Made by a program: the position numbers and the translations under genes
Notes under the pieces: model-generated
Told to the model about the DNA's origin: nothing
Databases searched by the model: none
Seen by the model: only the letters and a program-made list of their open reading frames with translations
Origin: Streptomyces corynorhini
Lineage (GTDB): Bacteria; Actinomycetota; Actinomycetes; Streptomycetales; Streptomycetaceae
Reading direction: 5' to 3'
Assembly: GCF_003346515.1 (NCBI RefSeq)
Contig: NZ_QQNA01000030.1
Span: 1-59,918 of the forward strand
Length of the DNA stretch: 59,918 bases
Shown here: positions 53,025 to 59,918 of the stretch, in pieces
How positions within the stretch are numbered: position 1 is the first letter of the stretch
Layout: each line of letters begins with the position of its first letter

Positions 53025-53074
53025 CCGACGGGGCCTGAGCGGGGGTCCGCCGACCCCCGCTCAGGCCCCGTCGG
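53025..53074. terminator. 23-bp perfect hairpin overlapping the TPR gene end
   Basis: Positions 53025-53047 and 53052-53074 are perfectly complementary over 23 bp with a 4-base loop. The right arm contains the stop codon and last four codons of the TPR gene. Read from the minus strand it is a strong terminator; it would also stop plus-strand read-through. Confidence 0.85.
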
Positions 53075-53429
53075 CGTCGAACCGGGCGGCCTTCACGTAC
53101 TCCGGCTTCGGGTCAAGCGCCGCCGCCAGCCGGAAGTGCCGCTGCGCCTGCTCGGGACGGCCCGAGCGCTCGTACGTACGGGCGAGGGCGAAGTGCGCGA
53201 AGGCGTTGTCCGGCTCCCGCTCCAGGACCAGCTCGAATTCGAGTTCGGCGGGGCGCAGCTGCGCGGCGGCGAAGAACGCGCGGGCGCGCAGCAGCCGGGC
53301 CGCCGTGTTCTCCGGGTGGGCCGCGATGACCGAGTCCAGCAGCTTCACGGCCCCGCGCGGATCCCGCGCGGCCAGCAGCTGCTCGGCCGCGCGATAGTCG
53401 ATGACGTGGGTTTCGGGACTCTCGGGCAC
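53061..53429 (-). CDS. Small tetratricopeptide repeat protein
   Basis: A 122-aa soluble protein made almost entirely of TPR helices: AAEQLLAARDPRGAVKLLDSVIAAHPEN (about 14-41), LLRARAFFAAAQLRPAELEFELVLEREPDN (about 46-75) and FALARTYERSGRPEQAQRHFRLAAALDP (about 79-106). No enzymatic domain. Probably an adaptor for protein-protein contacts. Located 50 bases downstream of coaE on the same strand, so probably co-transcribed. The last codons lie inside a 23-bp hairpin. Confidence 0.9.
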   Translation of the reverse strand: MPESPETHVIDYRAAEQLLAARDPRGAVKLLDSVIAAHPENTAARLLRARAFFAAAQLRPAELEFELVLEREPDNAFAHFALARTYERSGRPEQAQRHFRLAAALDPKPEYVKAARFDADGA

Positions 53430-53479
53430 GATCGCATCCTTCCCTAGCTGCGCGCGTTCAACGCCGGAACCGCGCAGGC

Positions 53480-54109
53480 TTATTCCTCGGCCGCCCGGCC
53501 GGCCCGGGAGCGGGCCGCGGCGCGCGCGGTCAGCTCCCGCCAGACCTCCTGGACCTGCGGTTCCAGGTCCGCCAGCGGGCCGTCGTTGTCGATGAGCAGG
53601 TCCGCCGCGCTCCGACGCTCCTCCCGGGTCGCCTGCGCGGCCATCCGCTCGCGCGCCTGCGACGCGGTCATTCCGCGCAGCCGTACCAGCCGGTCGAGCT
53701 GGGTCTCCGGCGACGCGTCCACGACCACCACCAGGTCGTACAGGGCGCTCATCCCGTTCTCCACGAGCAGCGGCACGTCGTGCACCACGATCGACTCCGG
53801 CCCCGCGGCCGCCTCCAGTTCGGCGGACCGGGCGCGGACCAGCGGGTGCACGATGGCGTTCAGCGCGCGCAGCCGGTCCTGGTCGCCGAAGACGACCCCG
53901 CCGAGTTTCGGACGGTCCAGGGCGCCGGAGCCGGTCAGCACCTCCGGGCCGAACTCGGCGACCACGGCCGCCAGTCCGGGGGTGCCGGGCGCCACGACGT
54001 CCCGCGCGATCCGGTCGGAGTCGATCAGTACCGCGCCGTAACCGGTCAGGAGGCGTGAGACCTCGCTCTTGCCCGCACCGATTCCGCCCGTAAGTCCCAG
54101 CCTCAGCAT
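53480..54109 (-). CDS. coaE: Dephospho-CoA kinase
   Basis: Performs the last step of coenzyme A synthesis, phosphorylating the 3' hydroxyl of dephospho-CoA. The 209-aa P-loop kinase has Walker A GGIGAGKS (residues 8-15), [17 protein letters not shown] (about 30-46), the HPLVR motif and the conserved [12 protein letters not shown] segment. The last 20 residues ([14 protein letters not shown]) are a short extension. ATG 54109 is the natural start. Follows the palindromic repeat copy 2 and precedes the TPR gene. Confidence 0.96.
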   Translation of the reverse strand: MLRLGLTGGIGAGKSEVSRLLTGYGAVLIDSDRIARDVVAPGTPGLAAVVAEFGPEVLTGSGALDRPKLGGVVFGDQDRLRALNAIVHPLVRARSAELEAAAGPESIVVHDVPLLVENGMSALYDLVVVVDASPETQLDRLVRLRGMTASQARERMAAQATREERRSAADLLIDNDGPLADLEPQVQEVWRELTARAAARSRAGRAAEE

Positions 54110-54135
54110 GGAGCCACCCTAGGCCCTGGCTTCGA

Positions 54136-54340
54136 AGTCCCGCCTGCCGCGCGGCGTCTGGTGCGCCGCACTCGTCTCGCTCGCTCCGCCCCGACGCTCT
54201 GTCGTCGTCCGGATGCCGAGCGCTCTCGCCAGACGGAGGGGCGCAGGATCACCCGTGTACGGGACGTACGCGGGCGCCCCGAGCACGCGGCGCCGGTGCG
54301 TGCCGGGCGTCGCGCGCCAGGCGGGATCCGTCAGACGGCG
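54136..54340. repeat. Palindromic repeat element, copy 2 (diverged)
   Basis: Most of the 302-base coaE-PAC2 gap is a diverged relative of the element at 16402-16590. Shared landmarks are GCGGCGTCTGGTGCG (54150-54165) on the left. On the right the central CAGGATCACCCGTGTACGGG...GTACGCGGGCG block (about 54244-54275) is shared, as is CCAGGCGGGAT...GTCAGAC (54318-54336). Its two ends are again imperfect inverted repeats (CCCGCCTG versus CAGGCGGG). Copy 2 has an extra inserted stretch (about 54171-54240) and weaker terminal repeats, so it looks older. No coding capacity. Confidence 0.7.
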
Positions 54341-54411
54341 CCCAGAGCCTGCCGACAACTCCTCCGGAGGCCGACAGGCCACAGGCCACGGGCCGCTGGG
54401 CCGCTGGGCGC

Positions 54412-55356
54412 TCACGCGCTTCCGTCGCCCTCGCGTTCCGCGAGGAACTTCTCGAATTCACGGCCGATCTCGTCGGCCGACGGCAGCTCCGCCGGCTCCG
54501 CGACGAGATTGCCGCGGGTCTCCGCACCCGCGATCGCGTCGAACTGGTGCTCAAGCCCCTGCACCATCGTGACCAGTTCCTCGTCGCCCTCGCCCAACTG
54601 CCGTTCGATCTCGGTCTGGGTGCGCTGCGCCTCCGTACGCAGGGAGTGCGCGACGCTCGGCAGCACCAGCCCCGTCGCCGCCGTGATCGCCTCCAGCGCG
54701 GTCAGCGCCGCGTCCGGGTACGACGACCTGGCGACATAGTGCGGAACGTGCGCGGCGACACCGAGCACGTCGTGGTCGGACTGGATCAGCCGGTACTCGA
54801 CGAGGGACTCGGCGCTGCCGGGGACCTGCGCCTCCTCGAAGGGGCTGCGGTGCCCCGGCATCAGATCCGTCCGGTTGCCGTGCGGCGTGAGACCGACGGG
54901 CCTGGTGTGCGGCACGCCCATGGGGATTCCGTGGAAGTTCACGGACAGGCGCACGCCGAGCCGGTCCACGATCTGCCGTACGGCCAGCGCGAAGCGCTCC
55001 CACTCCACATCCGGCTCCGGCCCCGACAGCAGCAGGAACGGCGCTCCGGTGGCGTCCTGGACGAGCCGGACGTCGAGCGTCGGCGTCTCGTAGTCGGAGA
55101 AACGGTCCCGGCGGAAGGTGAGCAGCGGACGGCGTGCCCGGTAGTCGACCAGTCTGTCGTGGTCGAAACGGGCCACCACCTGGTGGGGCAGCGTGTCCAG
55201 CAGGTTCTCGACGATCTGGTCGCCGGTCTCACCCGCGTCGATGTAGCCGTCGAAGTGGTACAGCATGACCAGGCCCGCCGACTCCTGCGCCAGTGCCATG
55301 TCGACGACGGCGAGGCCCTTGGGCTCCCATTCGTACAAACCCTGCGGATCAAGCAC
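54412..55356 (-). CDS. PAC2 family protein
   Basis: A 314-aa PAC2 (proteasome assembly chaperone 2-like) protein of the kind found across proteasome-bearing actinobacteria. Landmarks are [25 protein letters not shown] (about residues 22-46), the [10 protein letters not shown] segment, [16 protein letters not shown] and a C-terminal [11 protein letters not shown] region. The exact role of bacterial PAC2 proteins is unresolved. GTG 55356 is chosen for its GAGGAGGAGCGG site; upstream in-frame codons have no convincing site. Ends with an acidic helix (EREGDGSA). Confidence 0.87.
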   Translation of the reverse strand: MLDPQGLYEWEPKGLAVVDMALAQESAGLVMLYHFDGYIDAGETGDQIVENLLDTLPHQVVARFDHDRLVDYRARRPLLTFRRDRFSDYETPTLDVRLVQDATGAPFLLLSGPEPDVEWERFALAVRQIVDRLGVRLSVNFHGIPMGVPHTRPVGLTPHGNRTDLMPGHRSPFEEAQVPGSAESLVEYRLIQSDHDVLGVAAHVPHYVARSSYPDAALTALEAITAATGLVLPSVAHSLRTEAQRTQTEIERQLGEGDEELVTMVQGLEHQFDAIAGAETRGNLVAEPAELPSADEIGREFEKFLAEREGDGSA

Positions 55357-55591
55357 GGTTACCGCTCCTCCTCGTGTTCCCAACAGAGAACGCACCACAG
55401 AGCGCGGGCATTCCCCGCACCCCGCGGTGCCAACCCCGAGGAGGCCCTCGTCCTCGCCCGAGGACGCGGCAGTGCGCCGTCCCGCCGCGGAGGTACGCGT
55501 TCGCGTCGGCGTGGGTGAACACCTCGGCGGGGGCGCCCGGTTCGCGGCGGTGGTCGATGGTGACCAGCCACGTGGTGTCGCCGCCGGACAC
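55349..55591 (-). CDS. Possible small hypothetical protein
   Basis: A short ORF (about 80 aa from GTG 55591) between rpsA and the PAC2 gene, overlapping the PAC2 start by 8 bases. The first 38 or so codons ([20 protein letters not shown] and [19 protein letters not shown]) have strong Streptomyces GC bias at third positions and sensible protein sequence. The rest loses this bias abruptly after the repeated GGGCGAGGACGAGGG stretch. Either the real gene ends early or continues in another frame, or the second half is not coding. No family recognised; no good ribosome-binding site. Confidence 0.35.
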   Translation of the reverse strand: MSGGDTTWLVTIDHRREPGAPAEVFTHADANAYLRGGTAHCRVLGRGRGPPRGWHRGVRGMPALCGAFSVGNTRRSGNRA

Positions 55592-55592
55592 G

Positions 55593-55628
55593 CGTGAGGC
55601 CCGCCCCCCGGAGGGGACGGGCCTCACG
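55593..55628 (-). terminator. rpsA terminator
   Basis: CGTGAGGCCCG (55593-55603) and its exact complement (55618-55628) form an 11-bp stem with a 14-base loop, 44 bases after the rpsA stop. Confidence 0.8.
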
Positions 55629-55672
55629 TACGACTTCCGCTGTCCGCTACCGCTTACGCGGCGACCGGAGCG

Positions 55673-57184
55673 TCAGCTCTGGCCACCGGCCAGCTTCTCG
55701 CGCAGGGCGGCGAGCGCCTCGTCCGACGCCAGGGCGCCGGAGTTGTCGTCGGACTCCGAGGAGTACGAGCCGCCACCACCGGAGGCGGCGGGGGCACTGC
55801 CACCGGCGGCGGGTGCGGCAGCACCCTCGGCGGCAGCGGCCTCGTCGGCCTCGCGGGACTTGATGACCTGGGCCTGGTGCTGCTCGAAGCGCGTCTGCGC
55901 CTCGGCGTACTGGCCCTCCCACGCCTCGCGCTGGGTCTCGAAGCCTTCGAGCCAGTCGTTGGTCTCGGGGTCGAAGCCCTCGGGGTAGATGTAGTTGCCC
56001 TGGTCGTCGTAGGACGCGGCCATGCCGTAGAGAGTCGGGTCGAACTCGACCGAGGCCGGGTCACCGCCGAACGCCTCGTTGGCCTGCTTCAGCGAGAGGC
56101 TGATGCGGCGACGCTCCAGGTCGATGTCGATGACCTTGACGAAGATCTCGTCGTTGACCTGGACGACCTGCTCCGGGATCTCCACGTGGCGCTCGGCCAG
56201 CTCGGAGATGTGGACCAGACCCTCGATGCCCTCGTCGACGCGCACGAACGCACCGAAGGGAACGAGCTTGGTGACCTTACCCGGGACGACCTGACCGATC
56301 TGGTGCGTCCGGGCGAACTGCTGCCACGGGTCTTCCTGCGTCGCCTTGAGCGACAGCGAGACGCGCTCGCGGTCCATGTCGACGTCGAGAACCTCGACGG
56401 TGACCTCCTGGCCGACCTCGACCACCTCGGAGGGGTGGTCGATGTGCTTCCAGGACAGCTCGGAGACGTGCACGAGACCGTCGACGCCGCCGAGGTCCAC
56501 GAACGCGCCGAAGTTGACGATCGAGGAGACGACGCCGGAGCGGACCTGGCCCTTCTGCAGGGTCGTGAGGAAGGTCTGGCGGACCTCGCTCTGGGTCTGC
56601 TCCAGCCAGGCACGGCGGGACAGGACCACGTTGTTGCGGTTCTTGTCCAGCTCGATGATCTTGGCTTCGAGCTCCTTGCCCACGTAGGGCTGGAGGTCGC
56701 GGACGCGGCGCATCTCGACGAGGGAGGCCGGCAGGAAGCCACGGAGGCCGATGTCGAGGATGAGACCACCCTTGACCACCTCGATGACGGTACCGGTGAC
56801 GATGCCGTCCTCTTCCTTGATCTTCTCGATCGTGCCCCAGGCGCGCTCGTACTGGGCGCGCTTCTTCGAGAGGATCAGGCGGCCTTCCTTGTCCTCCTTC
56901 TGGAGAACAAGGGCTTCGATCTCGTCGCCGACCTTGACGACCTCATTGGGGTCGACGTCGTGCTTGATCGAAAGCTCGCGGGACGGGATGACACCTTCGG
57001 TCTTGTAACCGATGTCGAGCAGGACCTCGTCCCGGTCGACCTTCACGATGACGCCATCCACGATGTCGCCGTCGTTGAAGTACTTGATGGTCTCGTCGAT
57101 CGCGGCGAGGAAGGCTTCCTCGTTACCGATGTCGTTGACCGCAACCTGCGGAGTGGTGGCGGTGGTCTCGGTGCTGCTCGTCAT
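55673..57184 (-). CDS. rpsA: 30S ribosomal protein S1
   Basis: RNA-binding ribosomal protein that helps recruit mRNA to the 30S subunit. The 503-aa protein has four S1 (OB-fold) domains: about residues 35-105 (GDIVDGVIVKVDRDEVLLDIGYK), 120-190, 208-276 (GQVRSGVVSSIVNFGAFVDLGGVDGLVHVSELSW) and 293-362 (VPGKVTKLVPFGAFVRVDEGIEGLVHISELA). The C-terminal 130 residues are acidic, Ala/Ser/Gly-rich and low-complexity, as in other actinobacterial S1. ATG 57184 starts MTSSTETTATTPQVAVND. A clear promoter about 195-220 bases upstream gives a long leader; a hairpin follows the gene. Confidence 0.97.
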   Translation of the reverse strand: MTSSTETTATTPQVAVNDIGNEEAFLAAIDETIKYFNDGDIVDGVIVKVDRDEVLLDIGYKTEGVIPSRELSIKHDVDPNEVVKVGDEIEALVLQKEDKEGRLILSKKRAQYERAWGTIEKIKEEDGIVTGTVIEVVKGGLILDIGLRGFLPASLVEMRRVRDLQPYVGKELEAKIIELDKNRNNVVLSRRAWLEQTQSEVRQTFLTTLQKGQVRSGVVSSIVNFGAFVDLGGVDGLVHVSELSWKHIDHPSEVVEVGQEVTVEVLDVDMDRERVSLSLKATQEDPWQQFARTHQIGQVVPGKVTKLVPFGAFVRVDEGIEGLVHISELAERHVEIPEQVVQVNDEIFVKVIDIDLERRRISLSLKQANEAFGGDPASVEFDPTLYGMAASYDDQGNYIYPEGFDPETNDWLEGFETQREAWEGQYAEAQTRFEQHQAQVIKSREADEAAAAEGAAAPAAGGSAPAASGGGGSYSSESDDNSGALASDEALAALREKLAGGQS

Positions 57185-57378
57185 GTGGGAAAGGGCTCCG
57201 GTGCGGACAGTGAGTCGTAGGTACTGCTACGCCGGGAGCCCGTATCGCCACCTGTAGAAGCCGGACAGCCGAGGAAGCGCCGCCCCGGACAAAGGGAAAG
57301 CGCCTCGACAACCGAGGGACACACAGATGCGAGCGCGGCTGCTACGTCTGAGGCGCGCAAGCCCGCAGCGCAACCTTT

Positions 57379-57407
57379 AGCATACGGGGGCAGCCGGGCA
57401 CGGTCAA
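57379..57407 (-). promoter_or_regulatory. rpsA promoter
   Basis: On the minus strand TTGACC (57402-57407), a 17-base spacer and TATGCT (57379-57384) form a near-consensus housekeeping promoter. Transcription from about 57372 would give a leader of roughly 185 bases before the rpsA ATG, long enough to hold a control element, although no known S1 leader fold was recognised. The rest of the 339-base gap (57185-57523) shows no gene. Confidence 0.7.
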
Positions 57408-57523
57408 TGCGCGAAGGCGCACACCCGGGGTTGAACCTCTCATTCCCGGCACAACCCGCGTTCGCTGAGGCCAACGGCCCCGGCGGCGGCACCCCGAATC
57501 CCCCGAAGAATACGACGACGGAC

Positions 57524-58354
57524 ATGATGATCCAAGAGCAAGAACCCCAGGCCGAGCCCGAGGCGACCCGCCGTGACTCCGACGGTACGGAGAGCAGCCG
57601 CGCCAACCGCGGCTGGTGGGACCGCAACGCCGACGACTACCAGATCGAGCACGGCACCTTCCTCGGCGACGACCGCTTCGTCTGGTGCCCGGAGGGGCTC
57701 GACGAGGTGGAGGCCGGTCTCCTCGGCTCCCAGGAGTCGCTGAAGGGCCGCGACGTCCTGGAGATCGGGGCGGGCGCCGCGCAGTGCTCGCGCTGGCTGG
57801 CGGCGCAGGGCGCCCGCCCGGTGGCCCTCGACCTCTCGCACCGCCAGCTCCAGCACGCGCTGCGCATCGGCGAGGGCCGCTCGACGGCGTTCCCGCTGGT
57901 CCAGGCGGACGCGGGCGCGCTGCCCTTCGCGGACGGCTCCTTCGACCTGGCCTGCTCCGCCTACGGCGCCGTCCCCTTCGTCGCGGAGCCGGTACGGGTG
58001 TTCCGCGAGGTACGCCGGGTGCTGCGGCCGGGCGGGCGCTGGGTCTTCTCCGTGACGCACCCGGTCCGCTGGGCCTTTCCCGACGAGCCGGGGCCCGAGG
58101 GGCTCACGGCGGCGGCCTCCTACTTCGACCGCACCCCCTATGTCGAGCAGGACGAGCGGGGGCGGGCGGTCTACGTCGAGCACCACAGGACCCTCGGCGA
58201 CCGGGTGCGGGACCTGGTGGCGGGCGGCTTCCGGCTGGTCGACCTGGTGGAGCCCGAGTGGCCCGCCTGGAACACCCAGGAGTGGGGCGGCTGGTCGCCG
58301 CTGCGCGGCACCCTCCTGCCGGGCACGGCGATCTTCGTGTGCGAACGGGACTGA
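57524..58354 (+). CDS. Class I SAM-dependent methyltransferase
   Basis: A 276-aa methyltransferase of the Methyltransf_11 type. Motif I VLEIGAGAAQCSRWL (about residues 81-95) binds SAM; ALDLSH gives the acidic ribose ligand, ADAGALPFADGSFDLACSAYGAVPFV the middle and RVLRPGGRWVFSVTHP the later core. The N-terminal 35 residues are polar and acidic. Substrate unknown. ATG 57524 is used; there is a second ATG at 57527 and only a weak upstream site, so the start is uncertain. Divergent from rpsA and 20 bases upstream of hrpB on the same strand. Confidence 0.87.
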   Translation: MMIQEQEPQAEPEATRRDSDGTESSRANRGWWDRNADDYQIEHGTFLGDDRFVWCPEGLDEVEAGLLGSQESLKGRDVLEIGAGAAQCSRWLAAQGARPVALDLSHRQLQHALRIGEGRSTAFPLVQADAGALPFADGSFDLACSAYGAVPFVAEPVRVFREVRRVLRPGGRWVFSVTHPVRWAFPDEPGPEGLTAAASYFDRTPYVEQDERGRAVYVEHHRTLGDRVRDLVAGGFRLVDLVEPEWPAWNTQEWGGWSPLRGTLLPGTAIFVCERD

Positions 58355-58374
58355 CCCCTCGTCCGGCACCGGCC

Positions 58375-59918
58375 GTGACGGACACTGAACGGGTGATCCG
58401 CGACGACATCCTCGGCAGCCTCCCCGTCCACACCGCCCTGCCCGCGCTGGAGCGGGCCCTCGACGAGCACGGCTGCGCGGTGCTGTGCGCTCCGCCGGGT
58501 ACGGGCAAGACGACGCTCGTGCCGCTGGCGCTGGCCGGGCTGCTCGACGGCGGCCCGCCGCGGCGCGTGATCCTCGCCGAACCCCGGCGGATCGCGGCGC
58601 GGGCGGCGGCCCGCCGGATGGCCTGGCTGCTCGGTGAGCGCGCCGGGGAGCGTGTCGGCTTCACCGTGCGCGGGGAGCGCGTGGTGGGGCGCGCGACGGT
58701 GGTGGAGGTGGTGACCACGGGCGTACTGCTCCAGCGTCTCCAGCGCGACCAGGAGCTGGCGGGCGTCGACGTGGTCATCCTCGACGAGTGCCACGAGCGC
58801 CATCTCGACGCCGACACGGTCGCCGCCTTCCTCCTGGACGTACGGTCGGCGCTCCGGCCCGAGCTGCGGCTGATCGCCGCGTCGGCGACCACCGACGCCG
58901 AGGGCTGGGCGCGGCTGCTGGACGACGCGCCGGTGGTGGCGGCGCACGGCGTCTCCCACCCGGTGGAGACGGTCTGGGCGCCGCCGCCCGCCTCCGTACG
59001 GCCTCCCCACGGCATGCGGGTCGATCCGGCGCTGCTGACGCATGTGGCGTCGGTGGTGCGCCGGGCGCTGGCCGAGCGGGAGGGCGATGTGCTGTGTTTC
59101 CTGCCCGGGGTCGGCGAGATCGGCCGGGTGGCCGGGCAGCTGGGCGATGTCGGCGCCGAGGTGCTCCAGGTGCACGGGCGGGCTCCGGCGGCGGCACAGG
59201 ACGCGGTGCTCGCCGGGGCGTCGGAGGGGCGCCGGGTCGTGCTGGCCACGGCGGTGGCCGAGTCGAGTCTGACGGTGCCCGGCGTACGGATCGTCGTGGA
59301 CGCGGGCCTCGCGCGCGAGCCGCGCACCGATCACGCGCGGGGGCTGAGCGCCCTGACGACGGTACGGGTGTCCCAGGCGGGCGCCGGGCAGCGGGCCGGG
59401 CGCGCCGGGCGCGAGGCGCGGGGGACGGTCTACCGCTGCTGGTCCCAGGCGCAGGACGGCCGGCTCGCGCGTTTCCCGTCCCCCGAGATCAGGGTCGCGG
59501 ACCTGGCGGCGTTCGCGCTCCAGGCCGCGTGCTGGGGCGACCCGTCCGCCGCGGGGCTCGCGCTGCTGGATCCGCCGCCGGTCGGCGCGCTGGCCGCCGC
59601 CCGCTCCGTGCTGACGGCGATCGGCGCGGTCGGCGCCGACGGGCGGGTGACGGAGCGCGGCGTCCGGATGGCCCGGGTGGGGCTGCATCCCCGGCTGGCG
59701 CGTGCTCTGTTGGACGGCGCCCCCGAGGTGGGTGCGCGGCGGGCGGCGGAGGTGGTGGCGCTGCTGAGCGAGGAGCCGCCGAGGGCGTACGGGGACGATC
59801 TCGCGGCGGCGTGGCGCGCGGCCCGCCGGGGCGGGGACGGGTACGCGGCGCGCTGGCGCCAGGAGGTGCGGCGCCTGACCTCGGCGGTGGGGGGCGCGGG
59901 GCCCGCGGCCCCCACCGC
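58375..59918 (+). CDS. hrpB: ATP-dependent helicase HrpB, 5' part
   Basis: The window ends inside this gene, so only about the first 514 codons are present and the frame stays open to the right edge. Walker A APPGTGKTTLVPLAL (about residues 38-52), AEPRRIAARAAARRM, a DECH box in VVILDECHERHLD (about 132-144), the ASATTDAEGW motif and, in the second half, FLPGVGEIGRV and QRAGRAGREARGTVYRCW establish an HrpB/DEAH-type RNA helicase. The start is GTG 58375 or, six codons later, GTG 58393; neither has a good ribosome-binding site. It lies close behind the methyltransferase gene. Confidence 0.93.
   Translation, partial: MTDTERVIRDDILGSLPVHTALPALERALDEHGCAVLCAPPGTGKTTLVPLALAGLLDGGPPRRVILAEPRRIAARAAARRMAWLLGERAGERVGFTVRGERVVGRATVVEVVTTGVLLQRLQRDQELAGVDVVILDECHERHLDADTVAAFLLDVRSALRPELRLIAASATTDAEGWARLLDDAPVVAAHGVSHPVETVWAPPPASVRPPHGMRVDPALLTHVASVVRRALAEREGDVLCFLPGVGEIGRVAGQLGDVGAEVLQVHGRAPAAAQDAVLAGASEGRRVVLATAVAESSLTVPGVRIVVDAGLAREPRTDHARGLSALTTVRVSQAGAGQRAGRAGREARGTVYRCWSQAQDGRLARFPSPEIRVADLAAFALQAACWGDPSAAGLALLDPPPVGALAAARSVLTAIGAVGADGRVTERGVRMARVGLHPRLARALLDGAPEVGARRAAEVVALLSEEPPRAYGDDLAAAWRAARRGGDGYAARWRQEVRRLTSAVGGAGPAAPT

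Noticed and set aside
54119..54415. Small protein between coaE and the PAC2 gene
   Set aside because: The frame lies over the palindromic repeat copy 2, has no ribosome-binding site and no coding bias.

Overview
The window is about 60 kb of very GC-rich DNA with strong GC bias at third codon positions. Its gene set points to Streptomyces: the sporulation regulator WhiA beside YvcK and RapZ, a mycothiol-dependent-isomerase-type protein, an RbpA-family protein, a SpoIIE-type phosphatase and many GTG starts. Most of it is conserved chromosomal core, broken up by accessory genes, intergenic tandem repeats and two copies of a palindromic repeat element.

Region 1 (1-15.2 kb): the 3' end of 6-phosphogluconolactonase, two PH-domain membrane proteins, pgi, an MFS transporter, an RbpA-family protein and secG, then the glycolytic run gap-pgk-tpiA. 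Upstream of that is the tightly overlapping uvrC-rapZ-yvcK-whiA set. Apart from the first gene, all are on the minus strand.

Region 2 (15.3-25.1 kb): a Rieske protein, a MarR regulator and a diverging ferredoxin-cytochrome P450 pair. The marR/ferredoxin intergenic region carries a 189-bp palindromic element and operator-like palindromes. Next come uvrA with a lysine/alanine-rich tail, a DinB/MDMPI-like protein, a metallo-beta-lactamase-fold hydrolase, terC preceded by a candidate yybP-ykoY (manganese) riboswitch, and terD.

Region 3 (25.2-38 kb): uvrB, an MHYT sensor protein, a secreted glycerophosphodiesterase with a TTA codon in its signal peptide, a DNA alkyltransferase, formaldehyde dehydrogenase, the psuG-psuK pseudouridine pair, a uridine-kinase-like protein lacking the P-loop lysine, a PAS-PAS-GAF-PP2C-HATPase regulator and an HxlR regulator.

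Region 4 (38-52.9 kb): an AlaA-type aminotransferase, an unrecognised 243-aa protein followed by a structured non-coding stretch, a secreted S1 protease, a glycerophosphotransferase-like protein, a STAND (NB-ARC/TPR) NTPase with a candidate amyloid-signalling motif, a SWIM/SNF2 helicase pair, an SPFH membrane protein and two small envelope proteins.

Region 5 (53-59.9 kb): core again, with a TPR protein, coaE, a PAC2 protein, rpsA with a clear promoter, a SAM methyltransferase and the 5' part of hrpB.

Several functions cluster. Nucleotide excision repair is complete (uvrA, uvrB, uvrC), with a direct-reversal alkyltransferase nearby. Central carbon metabolism comprises pgl, pgi, gap, pgk and tpiA. 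There are five short intergenic tandem arrays between 29 and 53 kb, which is notable. No tRNA, rRNA, CRISPR array, complete insertion sequence or prophage was seen. Start sites were chosen from ribosome-binding sites and overlaps; family names come from motif recognition, not database searches.
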